DNA of 64,000 bases, from assembly GCA_963788015.1 (NCBI GenBank), contig CAWBEY010000001.1:434001-498000 (forward strand), given 5' to 3'. The stretch is from JBBRHH01 sp963788015 (lineage in GTDB: Bacteria > Planctomycetota > Phycisphaerae > Tepidisphaerales > Tepidisphaeraceae). A program made the position numbers and the translations under genes. Every line of letters starts with the position of its first letter. The stretch's first letter is position 1. The notes below the pieces were generated by a model, which was given only the letters and a program-made list of their open reading frames with translations, was not told the DNA's origin and made no database searches. This document shows, in pieces, positions 1-9,126 of this stretch.

Positions 1-73
1 GAACCTGAAGCCGGGGCGGTGGTATGAGGGGGAAGGGGGGGATCGACGGTTGTCGTTTTGACGTCAGGCTTGC

Positions 74-319
74 TTACGCCGCTCGGCCCGCATCGCATGC
101 TTTCTCTGCTTCCAGGAAATCGGATAGTTCGTCCTCTGTCATACCACTTCTAGCGATTTCTTCGGCAATCGGCCCACTGAGTTCTTTCAGTGACGGTGGT
201 GGGGATGCGATGCACTCAAGGTGCCGGCTAGCATATGTTGCCACGTCAACGCCTGCAGCGGCGGCCTTCGCCTTCAATATTGCCTCGGCCTGTGGGGAGA
301 TGGAAATACTGAGAACCAT
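74..319 (-). CDS. Small antitoxin-like protein
   Basis: 81 residues. The start (MVLSISISPQAEAILK) looks like the short strand and first helix of ribbon-helix-helix or VapB-type antitoxins; residues 40-81 are acidic and probably helical, as toxin-binding tails often are. The stop lies 73 bases from the window edge on the side where a toxin gene would follow, and no start codon for a partner is visible in those bases, so any partner lies outside the window. Family membership is inferred from shape and composition only. It could also be an ordinary small hypothetical protein. Confidence 0.5.
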   Translation of the reverse strand: MVLSISISPQAEAILKAKAAAAGVDVATYASRHLECIASPPPSLKELSGPIAEEIARSGMTEDELSDFLEAEKACDAGRAA

Positions 320-444
320 ATTCGCGATTATAGCAGGGGCGGGTCGATCCCGGAAACGATCGTTTGGTCGGATGCCTGCTCGGTTTGCTCAGCGATGAAG
401 GGCGAAGTCTGAACCGCGGGTAGCCCGTCTGAGGGTGGGACCCT

Positions 445-546
445 TTACCGGATCGCCAGCATCCCCACAATCAATGCAGCCCCGGCGGCGAAGAAGATTC
501 CGAGTTGTGCGACTTCTGAAACGGCCGTAACGATGCGTGCTTGCAT
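445..546 (-). CDS. 33-residue membrane microprotein
   Basis: A longer frame starts at 654, but the ATG at 546 has a GGAG ribosome-binding site about six bases upstream, which the longer start lacks. The 33-residue product has a polar N-terminus (MQARIVTAVSEVAQ) and one hydrophobic segment (LGIFFAAGAALIVGMLAI) covering nearly all the rest, so it should be a single-span inner-membrane peptide. No family is recognised. It stands alone between the antitoxin-like gene and the outer-membrane protein gene. Confidence 0.4.
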   Translation of the reverse strand: MQARIVTAVSEVAQLGIFFAAGAALIVGMLAIR

Positions 547-861
547 GGGAGGCTCCTCGATCAACAACTTCGAGCGTGACCGGTCGCTCCGCAACCGTTG
601 GCCAAACCTCCCTGGGGCCGTCAACTCTTTATTCATCGACCACCGCGCCGCCATTCACTTGATCATTTCCAATTCATCTCAAGGCGTATGCAAATCATTT
701 GAGGTCCCGAGAAATTCAGGTCCGATAATGGCGCCAGCACTCCATAGCTGAACCCCTGACTGCAATGATTGCACGCGCGAGTCCAATCACCGATCGTGTG
801 TTCAGCCGCCAAATGGGTCGTTTCGTGTCTTGTTCTGTTGCCGCCTGAGTCGCCGTTTGCA

Positions 862-880
862 ACTGAGAACTAGTCTCAGT
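862..880. promoter_or_regulatory. Fur-like palindrome upstream of the outer-membrane protein gene
   Basis: A perfect 7-bp inverted repeat, actgaga and tctcagt, flanks the 5-base centre actag. It ends 25 bases before the ATG at 906, where a repressor would cover the promoter or leader. The arm sequence resembles ferric-uptake-regulator type boxes (TGAGA...TCTCA). The assignment to Fur is inference; another dimeric regulator is possible. Confidence 0.45.
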
Positions 881-905
881 AGTTTCGCCAGCATGAAAAT
901 CGCGA

Positions 906-1844
906 ATGACGAGTTATGCCCTCCTATTGCTGATCTCTTTTTGTGCGGCTCTGAATGCTCGCATGACAGCCTTGGCTGAGGATCCCGCCAGCCGGGAAAT
1001 CGCGGCGGAACATGCCGCCGCGACGGGTGATGTGTCTGGCGGCCGATATTTTGGGGGGCTGCTGGACCGGCGCAGCATCTACGGCAAGTACTGGTTCCCC
1101 GAGCCGCTCCTGAACTCGGAAGTGGATGTCGATCGGGAGATCCGCCTCGACTATCTCCACACCGAGAAGCGAGGGCGTCAGAGCAACAACTTGAGGGCGG
1201 AGGTGGAGTACGCCGTTGGGTTGCTCACGTTGGAAGTGGAAGTGCCTTACGTCAATGATCGCGACACGGTGCGTGACGGCGTCACCGGACGCGCCACGCA
1301 CGAGCGAAGCGAGGGCCTGGCGAACATCGAGCTGGCCGTGCGCCATCCGATCTACCAATATGTCTCGGCCGACGAGAAATTCGATTACAGCCTGGTGGCC
1401 GCCCTTGAGATTGCAGTGCCGACCAAAACCCGCATCAGCCATGACACGGAGATTGTGCCGGAGTTGTTTCAGGCCATCCGCATTGGCGAACATTTCAGCG
1501 TACAAACCAACCTCGGACTCTCCTACCTGATTGGCCCGGTCGATGGCGGATCGCAGACTCTCGAATATGGAGCGGCTCTCGGCTACAGCATCGACCGCGA
1601 GCAACTGCACCTGCCGGGGATCGTTCGATTAACCCCACTGCTTGAAATCCGTGGCGAGCGCGGCATGAACCGCGGCGCGAATGGCCAGAGTATTGTTAAC
1701 GGCGTTCTCGGCGCACGCATTGATCTGCATTCGCTGGGGCCGGTCCAGCCGCGGCTGGGGATTGGATATGTTTTTCCCATCGACAAGGGAGCAAGAAACG
1801 AATCCAACTGGGGCATCGTCACCAGCATCGTCTTTGAATATTGA
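906..1844 (+). CDS. Outer-membrane beta-barrel transporter-like protein
   Basis: 312 residues with an N-terminal signal peptide (MTSYALLLLISFCAALNA, probable cleavage near residue 24). The rest is mostly alternating hydrophobic/polar strands with strand-end aromatic residues, and it ends in ...VTSIVFEY, a C-terminal aromatic typical of outer-membrane barrels. The pattern resembles the MetA/phenol-pathway type transporter family of Gram-negative bacteria (small barrels of about 300 residues). It is alone in its transcription unit. The palindrome just upstream suggests metal-dependent control, so uptake of a metal-related or aromatic substrate is possible, but the substrate cannot be read from the sequence. 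Confidence 0.6.
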   Translation: MTSYALLLLISFCAALNARMTALAEDPASREIAAEHAAATGDVSGGRYFGGLLDRRSIYGKYWFPEPLLNSEVDVDREIRLDYLHTEKRGRQSNNLRAEVEYAVGLLTLEVEVPYVNDRDTVRDGVTGRATHERSEGLANIELAVRHPIYQYVSADEKFDYSLVAALEIAVPTKTRISHDTEIVPELFQAIRIGEHFSVQTNLGLSYLIGPVDGGSQTLEYGAALGYSIDREQLHLPGIVRLTPLLEIRGERGMNRGANGQSIVNGVLGARIDLHSLGPVQPRLGIGYVFPIDKGARNESNWGIVTSIVFEY

Positions 1845-1975
1845 TTCCGATCCGCCACTATATTTATTGGTCGTTTTACCGGCACTCCTACCCGCTAATA
1901 CTGCTTGATCCCACCCTGATTGTATTCGATATCTCTTTAGTCCGGCCTCATACGACACTCTCAGGAGACTAAAAG

Positions 1976-3121
1976 ATGTCGAACAACAGCCGCCGCCAAA
2001 ATGAGATTGCTACAGCCACCAACACGCTTGAGTCGCTTGAACATCGTTGCATGCTTTCAGCGTCACCGGTAACGCTGAACGGTCACGGACTGCTTCAGGT
2101 CCGGGGCACGCAGAAGGCCGACCACATCGTCGTTAATTACGATCACCACAACAAGAATCTCCTGGACGTCAGCGTGAACGGCAAGACGTTTCACTTCAAG
2201 AAGGCCAAGGTTCATCACCTGAGCGTGAATGCGGGGGCAGGCAATGACGTGGTCACCCTCGACTCGGCCGTCACCACGCCGGCCACGCTTCTGGGCGGCG
2301 CTGGCGACGACACCATCACCGGCGGCGGCGGCAACGCCACCATCGACGGCGGCAGCGGCAATGATGATTGTGAATTTCGCCACAACGGCGGCATCCCGTT
2401 CGCGCAGGCGACGGCCGAGGTACAGACGGGGCTGACCACCCTCGCCCAGGGGGCCACGATTACGAACATCCAGGTCTTCCACGAAGATGGACAAACCTAC
2501 TACGGCACCGTCGTCTCCATCGGCGGCGTTGATACGCGCATCGTGGTCGATGCGCAGGGCAATCCCGTCAGCACCGGTGACGATCACGCCGGCGACGGCC
2601 ACCATCATGGCCAGGACCATCACGACCAGCATCCCTTTGGATCAGTCGTCAGCGTCGATACCAACACCATTACCCTGGCCGTTCACTCCGAGCACGGCGG
2701 CGATCAGCAGAAGACGTTTACCGTCGACCCGGCCGCCACGATTACCATTGATGGCAACACGGCCCAACTATCAGACCTTTCAACCGGCGCATGGGTTTCG
2801 GTTCAAATTAGCGACACCGACCCCAACACCGTCACCACCATCCGAGCCTTTGGAAAACGGGCCGAGGGCTCGGTCGCCAGCGTGGATACCGACGCCAGCA
2901 CGATCACGATCAACTCCGAGCATGGGCAGGGCCCGCAGACATTTAATGTTGATCCCAGCGCCACCGTGACGCTCGATGGGGTTGATAGCACATTGGCGGA
3001 CCTGACGGCCGGGATGAAGGTACATCTCAAGTTCTCTTCAGACAACACCGTGGTGATCGGGATCGAAGCTGAGACCGACAACGGGGATGGCGGGCAGGAT
3101 CATGGCGGCGGACAGAAATAA
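1976..3121 (+). CDS. LEPR-XLL-tagged surface protein with RTX-like and DUF5666-like repeats
   Basis: 381 residues. No classical signal peptide; residues 19-29 (LESLEHRCMLS) form the planctomycete LEPR-XLL-type tag. Residues 85-135 hold glycine/aspartate repeats (GGAGDDTITGGGGNATIDGG) of the calcium-binding RTX type. From about residue 220 there are two copies of a module ending TFTVDPAATITIDG and TFNVDPSATVTLDG, which look like DUF5666 domains. The segment at 205-218 is histidine/aspartate-rich and so is the C-terminus (GQDHGGG), suggesting metal binding. The start has an AGGAG site nine bases upstream. Likely exported to the cell surface; no enzyme motif is seen. Confidence 0.65.
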   Translation: MSNNSRRQNEIATATNTLESLEHRCMLSASPVTLNGHGLLQVRGTQKADHIVVNYDHHNKNLLDVSVNGKTFHFKKAKVHHLSVNAGAGNDVVTLDSAVTTPATLLGGAGDDTITGGGGNATIDGGSGNDDCEFRHNGGIPFAQATAEVQTGLTTLAQGATITNIQVFHEDGQTYYGTVVSIGGVDTRIVVDAQGNPVSTGDDHAGDGHHHGQDHHDQHPFGSVVSVDTNTITLAVHSEHGGDQQKTFTVDPAATITIDGNTAQLSDLSTGAWVSVQISDTDPNTVTTIRAFGKRAEGSVASVDTDASTITINSEHGQGPQTFNVDPSATVTLDGVDSTLADLTAGMKVHLKFSSDNTVVIGIEAETDNGDGGQDHGGGQK

Positions 3122-3344
3122 GGTTGAGCCGGTTTAGCCCGCATTATTTGAATAATCCGCCGTTTCACCAGTTCCGCCATCTGGACACAACAGGCTTGTG
3201 ATTCAATTGAAAAGACGCTGATAGCTATTGGTTTTTGGATGTTCTTGGAAGGTCCAACGCAAACGGCTAACGTATACTCATTGGGGCGAGACGAATACGC
3301 CAGTGGGCGTCCCAAGCGACCACGGCGCGGCAGAGCCTGGACTT

Positions 3345-4106
3345 ATGCGTAAAGAACTGACGATTCGCATCAGGCCACAGGGTGAACACTTCACCGTTGG
3401 CGCGCTCACGCGCGTGCTGGAGCGCGCGCTGGAATCAGTGCGCGGCTACGCCCGCCGGAATAGCCCTCAGGCTTTGTCTGATTGGGAGGTAGAGTCTCTG
3501 ATCGCTAATGGCGAGTTCCGGCTCACGATGCGCGGTGACGCGGGCGAAACGGCAATGCCAGCGTACCTGCGGGGTTTTCGAACACTTGAAACTTCCCCCA
3601 CCTCTCCGCCTGAGTTTGATGAGGCTGACTTGGCCAACGCACGAAAGCTAGTTGCCCTCCTGGAAAAAGATGCCGAATCCATTGAGATTAGCTCCCCCGG
3701 CGAGGAACCGGTCGTTCCGACGCAGCACGTCGCGGCCAACGTGGACGCCATCCTCCGTAAACGTTATCGCTACTCGTATGGAACCATTGAAGGCCGACTG
3801 GAGACGCTCAATGTCCATGGCAGCAACCAGTTCACGATCTACGACGTGCTGACGGACGAGAAAACGGTGTGTGAGTTTCCGGAGGAGATGTACCCAAAGG
3901 CGTATGCGGCGGTCCGGAAGCGCGTTGTTGTTGCAGGCCGCTTGAAGTTCAACCGGGATGGCGACGTGGTTTCCATGACCGTGGAAGATTTGCGGGAACG
4001 TCCGGAGGCCGAGAATTTGCCCCAGTTCCGTGAAGGGGAGGAAATTGATTTAACGGGTGGAACCGACTCGGCCACGTACGTGCGGGGGATGAGGGATGCC
4101 GAGTAA
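3345..4106 (+). CDS. Protein of unknown function paired with a PIN-domain gene
   Basis: 253 residues, starting at MRKELTIRIRPQGEHF; an upstream in-frame start at 3228 would add 39 residues without family-like character. Residues 1-75 look like a compact alpha/beta domain, residues 85-125 an acidic linker, and residues 130-235 a mostly beta domain (SYGTIEGRLETLNVHG, then TIYDVLTDEKTVCEF). The stop overlaps the PIN gene start by 11 bases, so the two are translationally coupled and probably work together. That arrangement is typical of toxin-antitoxin pairs, with this protein in the antitoxin position, but it is much larger than usual antitoxins. No known DNA-binding motif is evident. Confidence 0.6.
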   Translation: MRKELTIRIRPQGEHFTVGALTRVLERALESVRGYARRNSPQALSDWEVESLIANGEFRLTMRGDAGETAMPAYLRGFRTLETSPTSPPEFDEADLANARKLVALLEKDAESIEISSPGEEPVVPTQHVAANVDAILRKRYRYSYGTIEGRLETLNVHGSNQFTIYDVLTDEKTVCEFPEEMYPKAYAAVRKRVVVAGRLKFNRDGDVVSMTVEDLRERPEAENLPQFREGEEIDLTGGTDSATYVRGMRDAE

Positions 4107-4561
4107 GCGCGCCATCTACTGGGACAGCTGCGTGTTTATCGATCGCCTGCAGCGTCGCCCCGACCGAATCGGCATCCTGGAAGAGATTACAGACGCCGCT
4201 GCCGCCGGCGACTTCTTAATTGTCACTTCTACGGTGGCCATCACCGAAGTCATCAAGCTTCCAGAGATTGGCCTCACCACGCCTGAGCAAGTGGCGCAGA
4301 TTGAGGCGTTCTTTGAGAATCCCTGGATCAGTATTCGGATCGTCGACGAGGTGATAGCCAGGAGTGCCGCGGAGTTGCTGCGCGAACGGCATCAAGACGT
4401 GTGATGCGATTCACGTCGCCACTGCCTTGCGGTACGGTATCCCCACTTTTCATACATACGACGGGCTGAACGAAGATGGGACGATCAAGGATCGTCCTTC
4501 CTTGCTTGCGTTCGATCAGACGTTTGGCGGGGACCCAAAAATGCGCATCGTCATCCCGTGA
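4096..4561 (+). CDS. PIN-domain ribonuclease-like protein (frameshifted)
   Basis: PIN proteins are metal-dependent endoribonucleases, commonly VapC toxins. Visible acidic active-site elements: YWDSCVFIDRL near the start (first Asp), ITEVIKL in the middle (Glu), and TCDAIHVATAL near the end (Asp). The frame changes near 4390: the first reading ends at ...ELLRERHQDV, and the next frame carries on GIKTCDAIHVATALRYG to the stop at 4561. Inserting five bases (a second copy of ggcat) restores the frame, so the lesion looks like contraction of a tandem ggcat repeat, either a true mutation or an assembly error. The 3' end overlaps the convergent beta-helix gene by 11 bases. Confidence 0.75.
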
Positions 4562-6635
4562 CAGTAATGTGGCTGGTGATATTCACAGAATTACCAGGCG
4601 CCGAGATGGTGATCACGACGTTGTAAGTTTTGCTCACAGTGTACTTGTGCGAACCGGCGACGCGGAAGCCGCCGGCCGTTGTGGGATCGGTCGTTACCAG
4701 CAGGCTTTGCACGCCGGTGTTGTCGCCCCAGTTCACGCTGGCGGTGTAGTCGCCCTTGGCGTGCGTGCCGGCCGCGGTGTCTACGAAGCTGGCCAGCCAC
4801 TCATTGAAGGTGTTGTTGCGTTTGGCGGTAAAGTCGCGCTTCTTGGCGACGATGTTGTGCTGAGCCGGAGGAGGCGGCGGGGGGGGTGGCACGGTCACTA
4901 CAAACGCCTTGGAGAACTCCGACGTGTCATGAGCTTCCGGCCCGAGGAAATCGGTGGCCGTCGCGGTGATTACCTGGCCGCCAGTCACTGGCGACGCGGG
5001 TACAAAGCTGAAGCTCGCATTGCCGCTGCCATTGGTGTGGACAATCACGCTGCCGATGAAAGCGGCCCCTTCACCAAAGTTTGATGGGCTGGGGAGGGGC
5101 GAGCTGAAAAACTCCAGCGTGTAATCTTTGTTGGGAGCACTGGCCATCGACCCCTTGACGGTCGTTGTCCCACTGGCCGTCACGGCCGACGTGATCAGGG
5201 GATAATTCTGCTGCAGATTCCCACCCTTGTCGCCGTCGCCGGGGTCGTTTACCGTCACGCCGTCGTTGCCCAGGTCAATCCCCAGCTTGGTGTTGTCGTG
5301 GATGGAATTCTGTGAGATCTGGTTTTGAACGTTGGCGTTGCCCTGGTCATCCAGCGTCGAAGAGACGTTTATTCCGTTGCCGGCATTGTAGGCGATCTCA
5401 TTTTGGCCAGTCTGCGAAGCACCTGCGTTAACGCCGGCCAGCTTGCACGCCTGCGAACCGCCAATCCAGTTGTTGTGGACGCCGTCGCTGGAAGTGTCTG
5501 CGCCGTCGATGCCGATCCTGATGCCGTCCAATGTGTTTCCAAGATGAGTTCCGGCCGCGGTGGTGCCGATAAAGTTGTTGGTAACAAAGTTGTCCCGGCC
5601 GAACGCGGTTTCAAAATGAATCCCGCTCAGCGCATTGCCCGAGATCACATTGGCGTTGATCGTGTTGGATTGTGCTGCAAGAACAATTCCATCCCCCCCA
5701 TTGGCCAGCTTGGCCGTCTGCGCCGCATTCAGGCCGATTACGTTGTTTGAGACGAGACTGTAAACGGGCTTGTCCGCACTGACGGTATCATCAAGCAAGA
5801 TTCCCGAGTGAAGGTTTCCGGCGATCAGGTTGGCGAAGTTTGCGCCGGTGATATTGTTTCCCCCGCCGATGGTATCGTTGTTAGCGTCGGTCACCTGGAT
5901 CCCGCCAAAGTTAGCGATTTTAGCCGTTCCGGCGGCATTGGTGCCGATGTAATTACCGGCGATCAAGTTCCCGCCCCCATTGTCCCCGGCCGTGTCGGCC
6001 AGGCGAATCCCCTCCCCATTGAGGTTGCCTGAAAGCACGTTTTGCTCATCGGTCCCAAGGCCGCCGATGGTGGCGTTTTGGGCCTGGTTGAGGAAGATGC
6101 CGTCCTTCCCGTTGCCCTTTGCAGACTGGCCGGTCGGATCAGTCCCGATATAACAACCTTGAACCGTCAATCCGACCGTGCTGTTGGCGCGAATGCCTTC
6201 CAGCGGGAAAAGATCGATGACAAGTCCTTTGAGCGTGACGTTATTCCCGGTGATCGTCAGCCCCGCGACCGAACCGGCGTGGGTGCCGTCGATTTCGATA
6301 AGCGGCGAATGCGTATACCCGCCTTCCGTCGTCCCGTCGATCAAGACGTCTTCTGTAATCGTTGGCAGCGCCGACGTCGGCTGGATGGTCTGCACGCCGC
6401 TGACTGCGATGTCAAAATCTATTTCGTCGGCCCCGGGGTTGTTGTTGGCCTGGATGATGGCGTCGCGGAGCGATCCGCTCCCCTCCACCGCGCTGTCGCC
6501 GGTGTTGGTGACGGTGTAAACGGTGGAGAAAAAGAGGCGGCCCTCCAGCGGATGCAGCGCATGGGCCGCGGAGGCCCGAAGTTTCTTCGACACGGCCAAA
6601 CGATTTCGCGCAGCAGCGCGACGAAATTTCAACAT
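4551..6635 (-). CDS. LEPR-XLL-tagged right-handed beta-helix surface protein
   Basis: 694 residues; start chosen at MLKFRRAAARNR because AAGGAG lies seven bases upstream. The basic N-terminus carries the tag LEGRLFFS (about residues 23-30). A CSLREA-like opening follows (VTNTGDSAVEGSGSLRDAI), then about 400 residues of beta-helix repeats (GNYIGTNAAGTAK, NVIGLNAAQTAKLANGGDG, NFIGTTAAGTHLGN) similar to NosD/pectate-lyase-like folds. After a polyproline stretch, the last 100 residues look like a PKD domain (NWGDNTG ... GSHKYTVSKTYNVVITI). Such proteins are usually surface adhesins or polysaccharide-binding or cleaving proteins; no catalytic residues can be pointed to. The gene is intact. Confidence 0.75.
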   Translation of the reverse strand: MLKFRRAAARNRLAVSKKLRASAAHALHPLEGRLFFSTVYTVTNTGDSAVEGSGSLRDAIIQANNNPGADEIDFDIAVSGVQTIQPTSALPTITEDVLIDGTTEGGYTHSPLIEIDGTHAGSVAGLTITGNNVTLKGLVIDLFPLEGIRANSTVGLTVQGCYIGTDPTGQSAKGNGKDGIFLNQAQNATIGGLGTDEQNVLSGNLNGEGIRLADTAGDNGGGNLIAGNYIGTNAAGTAKIANFGGIQVTDANNDTIGGGNNITGANFANLIAGNLHSGILLDDTVSADKPVYSLVSNNVIGLNAAQTAKLANGGDGIVLAAQSNTINANVISGNALSGIHFETAFGRDNFVTNNFIGTTAAGTHLGNTLDGIRIGIDGADTSSDGVHNNWIGGSQACKLAGVNAGASQTGQNEIAYNAGNGINVSSTLDDQGNANVQNQISQNSIHDNTKLGIDLGNDGVTVNDPGDGDKGGNLQQNYPLITSAVTASGTTTVKGSMASAPNKDYTLEFFSSPLPSPSNFGEGAAFIGSVIVHTNGSGNASFSFVPASPVTGGQVITATATDFLGPEAHDTSEFSKAFVVTVPPPPPPPPAQHNIVAKKRDFTAKRNNTFNEWLASFVDTAAGTHAKGDYTASVNWGDNTGVQSLLVTTDPTTAGGFRVAGSHKYTVSKTYNVVITISAPGNSVNITSHITVTG

Positions 6636-6853
6636 GATCCACTCCTTGCAACGTAAGCGGCGAGCCGCCCTCCAAAACCCACGCAGGGCGGAGCGTAGCC
6701 TACCGCTCCCCCCCGTCCGCCGCAACGCGATTGCACGCCGAAAGAAGCCCGTCCAGCCACACGGTCGTGACGATCGTGCCTCTTGTAACGATCATCCTGT
6801 GGAGCAGATCCACAAAGAATGGCATCCCGCTGGCCGACCTGTGTTAAATCGGT

Positions 6854-8628
6854 CTACTCCAAAAATAGCTCATCCAAATCCGGCGCAGTCCCAAAGCTAT
6901 TCAGCGCCTCCGAATAGCGGTAATAGACCTCCAGGCAGAGCGCCCCAGCGCCGTCGTATATGCCCGGCCACCCGTCGTGGCCCAGTGATCGCCCTTGGGG
7001 TCCCAGCTTCCCGCGTGATCGCCATCCCGGCTCTGGTGCTCCAGCAGCACGTCGCGCACCTTCTGGTTCCACCAGATGCGATACTCTCCGCCCATGTTGT
7101 GCATCGCGTATGTGGCATAATACCAGTAGTAAAAATCCTTCTGGTTCCATTCCGGCCCCCGCGCCTTGGTCAATTCCGCACCCTTTACCAGCAGATGATT
7201 TTTTACGCCCATCCCATTGAACTGCCGGATCATCATTCCCGCGCACGTCAGCGCTGGATGCCCATTGGAATCATAATGCTGGCCGGCCTGGAATTGATAC
7301 GTCACCACCCCGTTCGACTCCTTGCTGGCTCCGGCATCTGTCACGCTGTCGAGATACGAAATGGCCTGCGAGAAGATCGCATGCTCCGCCTTCACCTGCG
7401 CCAGCTTGGCCGTCTTAAAAGCCTGCACGAACCACGCCGTCACGGACAAATCCGAGATATCGCTGTTGGCCGTATACGCGCCAGCCTCCGTCCGCATTAA
7501 CGGCCTTCTGGCAGTAATCAATTGCCTTCTGCGCCGCCGCACCGATGCGCTCATCCCGCGCCCGACCATACGCCTCGCACAGTGCGATCGTACACATCGC
7601 ATGCGTGTAAAGGTTTGCACCTTGCTGCGTCACCAGCCCATCGGGCTTCTGGCATCGCATGATCGCTTCAAGCCCGCGCAGCACGTTCCGCGAATAATCC
7701 CCCTTGCGCGTCGTGTTGCCCCCGCCCATGAACGCCAGGCACGCCAGCGCCGTGTCGGCCAGATTGCCCCCCTTGGCCCCCTCCAGCTTCTCGGCGTCCC
7801 ACATCCCATCGTTCTCCTGATGCGTCGCCAGATAGTGCAGGGCTGAATCCACGGCACTGCGGGCCTTGAGTCCCCCGGCCCCGCGCGTCATCTGTCGAAA
7901 CACATCCCCCGTCCCAAACAGATTGATGTTCGCCGGCCCCAGTTGCCCCATCGACGGCGCATCCTGATCTCCAAATGCCACCAGCAACCCCTTCACGTTC
8001 CGCCCCGGCCGCGGCCCGGTGTTCATCGTGTAGATGGCCGGCTTGTCGCTGGGGGCGGGCTTGTCATACTTAAAGATGTCGGCCGCCCCTATCGCATCGG
8101 CGGCGATTGGTTGCACCGCAAAGCCGATTTTCTCGGAAGTCTCTGTAATTTCTTCGGCGCATCGTTGATCTCGGTGTTCTTCAGGCTGGTGTCGATCGAC
8201 TTCACGTCGATCTTCATCTCCATGTCGTTGTTGTTGATGGGGGTGTTGGCGCTCTGGATCACCTCCGTGTCCACGGCCACGTTGGCAGGATTGACGCTGA
8301 TGTGAATATTGGGCTTCTCATCCGGCAGCGACGGCGCCAGCGCCGCCGTCTCTTCCGGCCGCTCGTGGGCGATATCCGGCGCCAGCGGCTTGATCTTAAA
8401 CTCCTCCGCCGGCGGCGGCGCAAGGCTGAACTCAAACTCCTTAGGCGGCGACTTCCGCTGATTTTCCGGATTGCTCGCCAGCTTCCACGCAAATCCAATC
8501 AGGCACAGGGCGGCGGCCACCAGAAGCCCGGTGAGAACCGCCCGGGCATCGACCACCGAATCATTCACACCCTGCTTGTGCAGCGGCGCCAGCATCGCAC
8601 CGTCGGCCGTTGATTTAATTCTTGCCAT
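6854..8628 (-). CDS. Membrane-anchored alpha/alpha-toroid (prenyltransferase/squalene-oxidase repeat) protein with TonB-like layout (frameshifted)
   Basis: About 590 residues once frame changes near 8110, 7495 and 6945 are joined. One N-terminal membrane span (residues 30-50, VLTGLLVAAALCLIGFAW), then a proline-rich linker (FSLAPPPAEEFKIKPLAPD), then repeats of the terpene-cyclase/prenyltransferase toroid type: LHYLATHQENDGMWDAEK, LADTALACLAFMGGG, MRCQKPDGL, IDYCQKAVNADGGW, DLSVTAWFVQAFKTAK, WNQKVRDVLLEHQSRDG. No DxDD or DDxxD cyclase motif is visible, so a structural or binding role is more likely than terpene cyclisation. It is the last gene of the operon, directly after exbB and exbD, which is where tonB sits in Ton systems. 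Single span plus proline linker plus periplasmic head is also TonB architecture, with a different head. Confidence 0.7.
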
Positions 8629-8643
8629 GTCCCAGCCTCAGGT

Positions 8644-8693
8644 AGCACGGGCGTCTCGCCCGTGGTTGCAGACACGGGCGGGACGCCCGTGCT
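8644..8693. repeat. Nested palindromic (REP-like) element inside the operon
   Basis: Two hairpins of identical stem sequence, cacgggcg...cgcccgtg (8646-8664 and 8673-8691), stand side by side. The whole block is also bounded by a 12-bp inverted repeat, agcacgggcgtc and gacgcccgtgct. It fills the 68 bases between the exbD stop and the start of the toroid gene. A third copy of the hairpin is at 10286-10304. In RNA it would form strong structures that could stabilise or attenuate the transcript. Confidence 0.8.
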
Positions 8694-8696
8694 CCA

Positions 8697-9126
8697 TCAT
8701 TTCGATTCATCCGTCGCAACCGCCGCCGATACATTCGTAATCCCCACCTGCGCACATCCCCATCACGCCAGCCACCGAATCCCATTTCAGGTTCCGGTCG
8801 CCCCGAATCACCACCGACTGGTTCTTGTTCAACCCCTGTGCGCGGCTCAGATAGTTCTGCAGCTCATACATTGGAAACACCGCCCCCTCCACCGCATATT
8901 CCGGCCCGGCCGGCTTATTGCGAATGTTGATCACCACCGGCTTGGCCGGCGGCGCTTTCACTTTCAAATCCTTCCCCTGCGTCGGCAACTGAATCGATAA
9001 ATCCTGCTCCACGCTCTCCTGAAAAGAGGCGGCCACCAGCAAAAACAAAATGATCGCGAAAATGCAGTCAACGAGCGGCGTCATGTCGATCTGCAACGTC
9101 TCATCGCCTTCTTTGCTGAATGTCAT
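8697..9126 (-). CDS. exbD: ExbD/TolR-type biopolymer transport protein (frameshifted near its end)
   Basis: ExbD forms, with ExbB, the proton-driven motor of Ton/Tol systems in the inner membrane. The product has a short cytoplasmic N-terminus, one membrane span (MTPLVDCIFAIILFLLVAA) containing the family's conserved Asp (residue 20) after PLV, and a periplasmic domain with ENQ-type strands (VVINIRNKPAG, SVVIRGDRNLKW). The frame is lost near 8747; two missing bases in a gcgc run would restore it, giving CAQVGITNVSAAVATDESK and a stop at 8697, a normal ExbD ending. Its start overlaps the exbB stop by four bases, indicating coupling. Confidence 0.85.
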
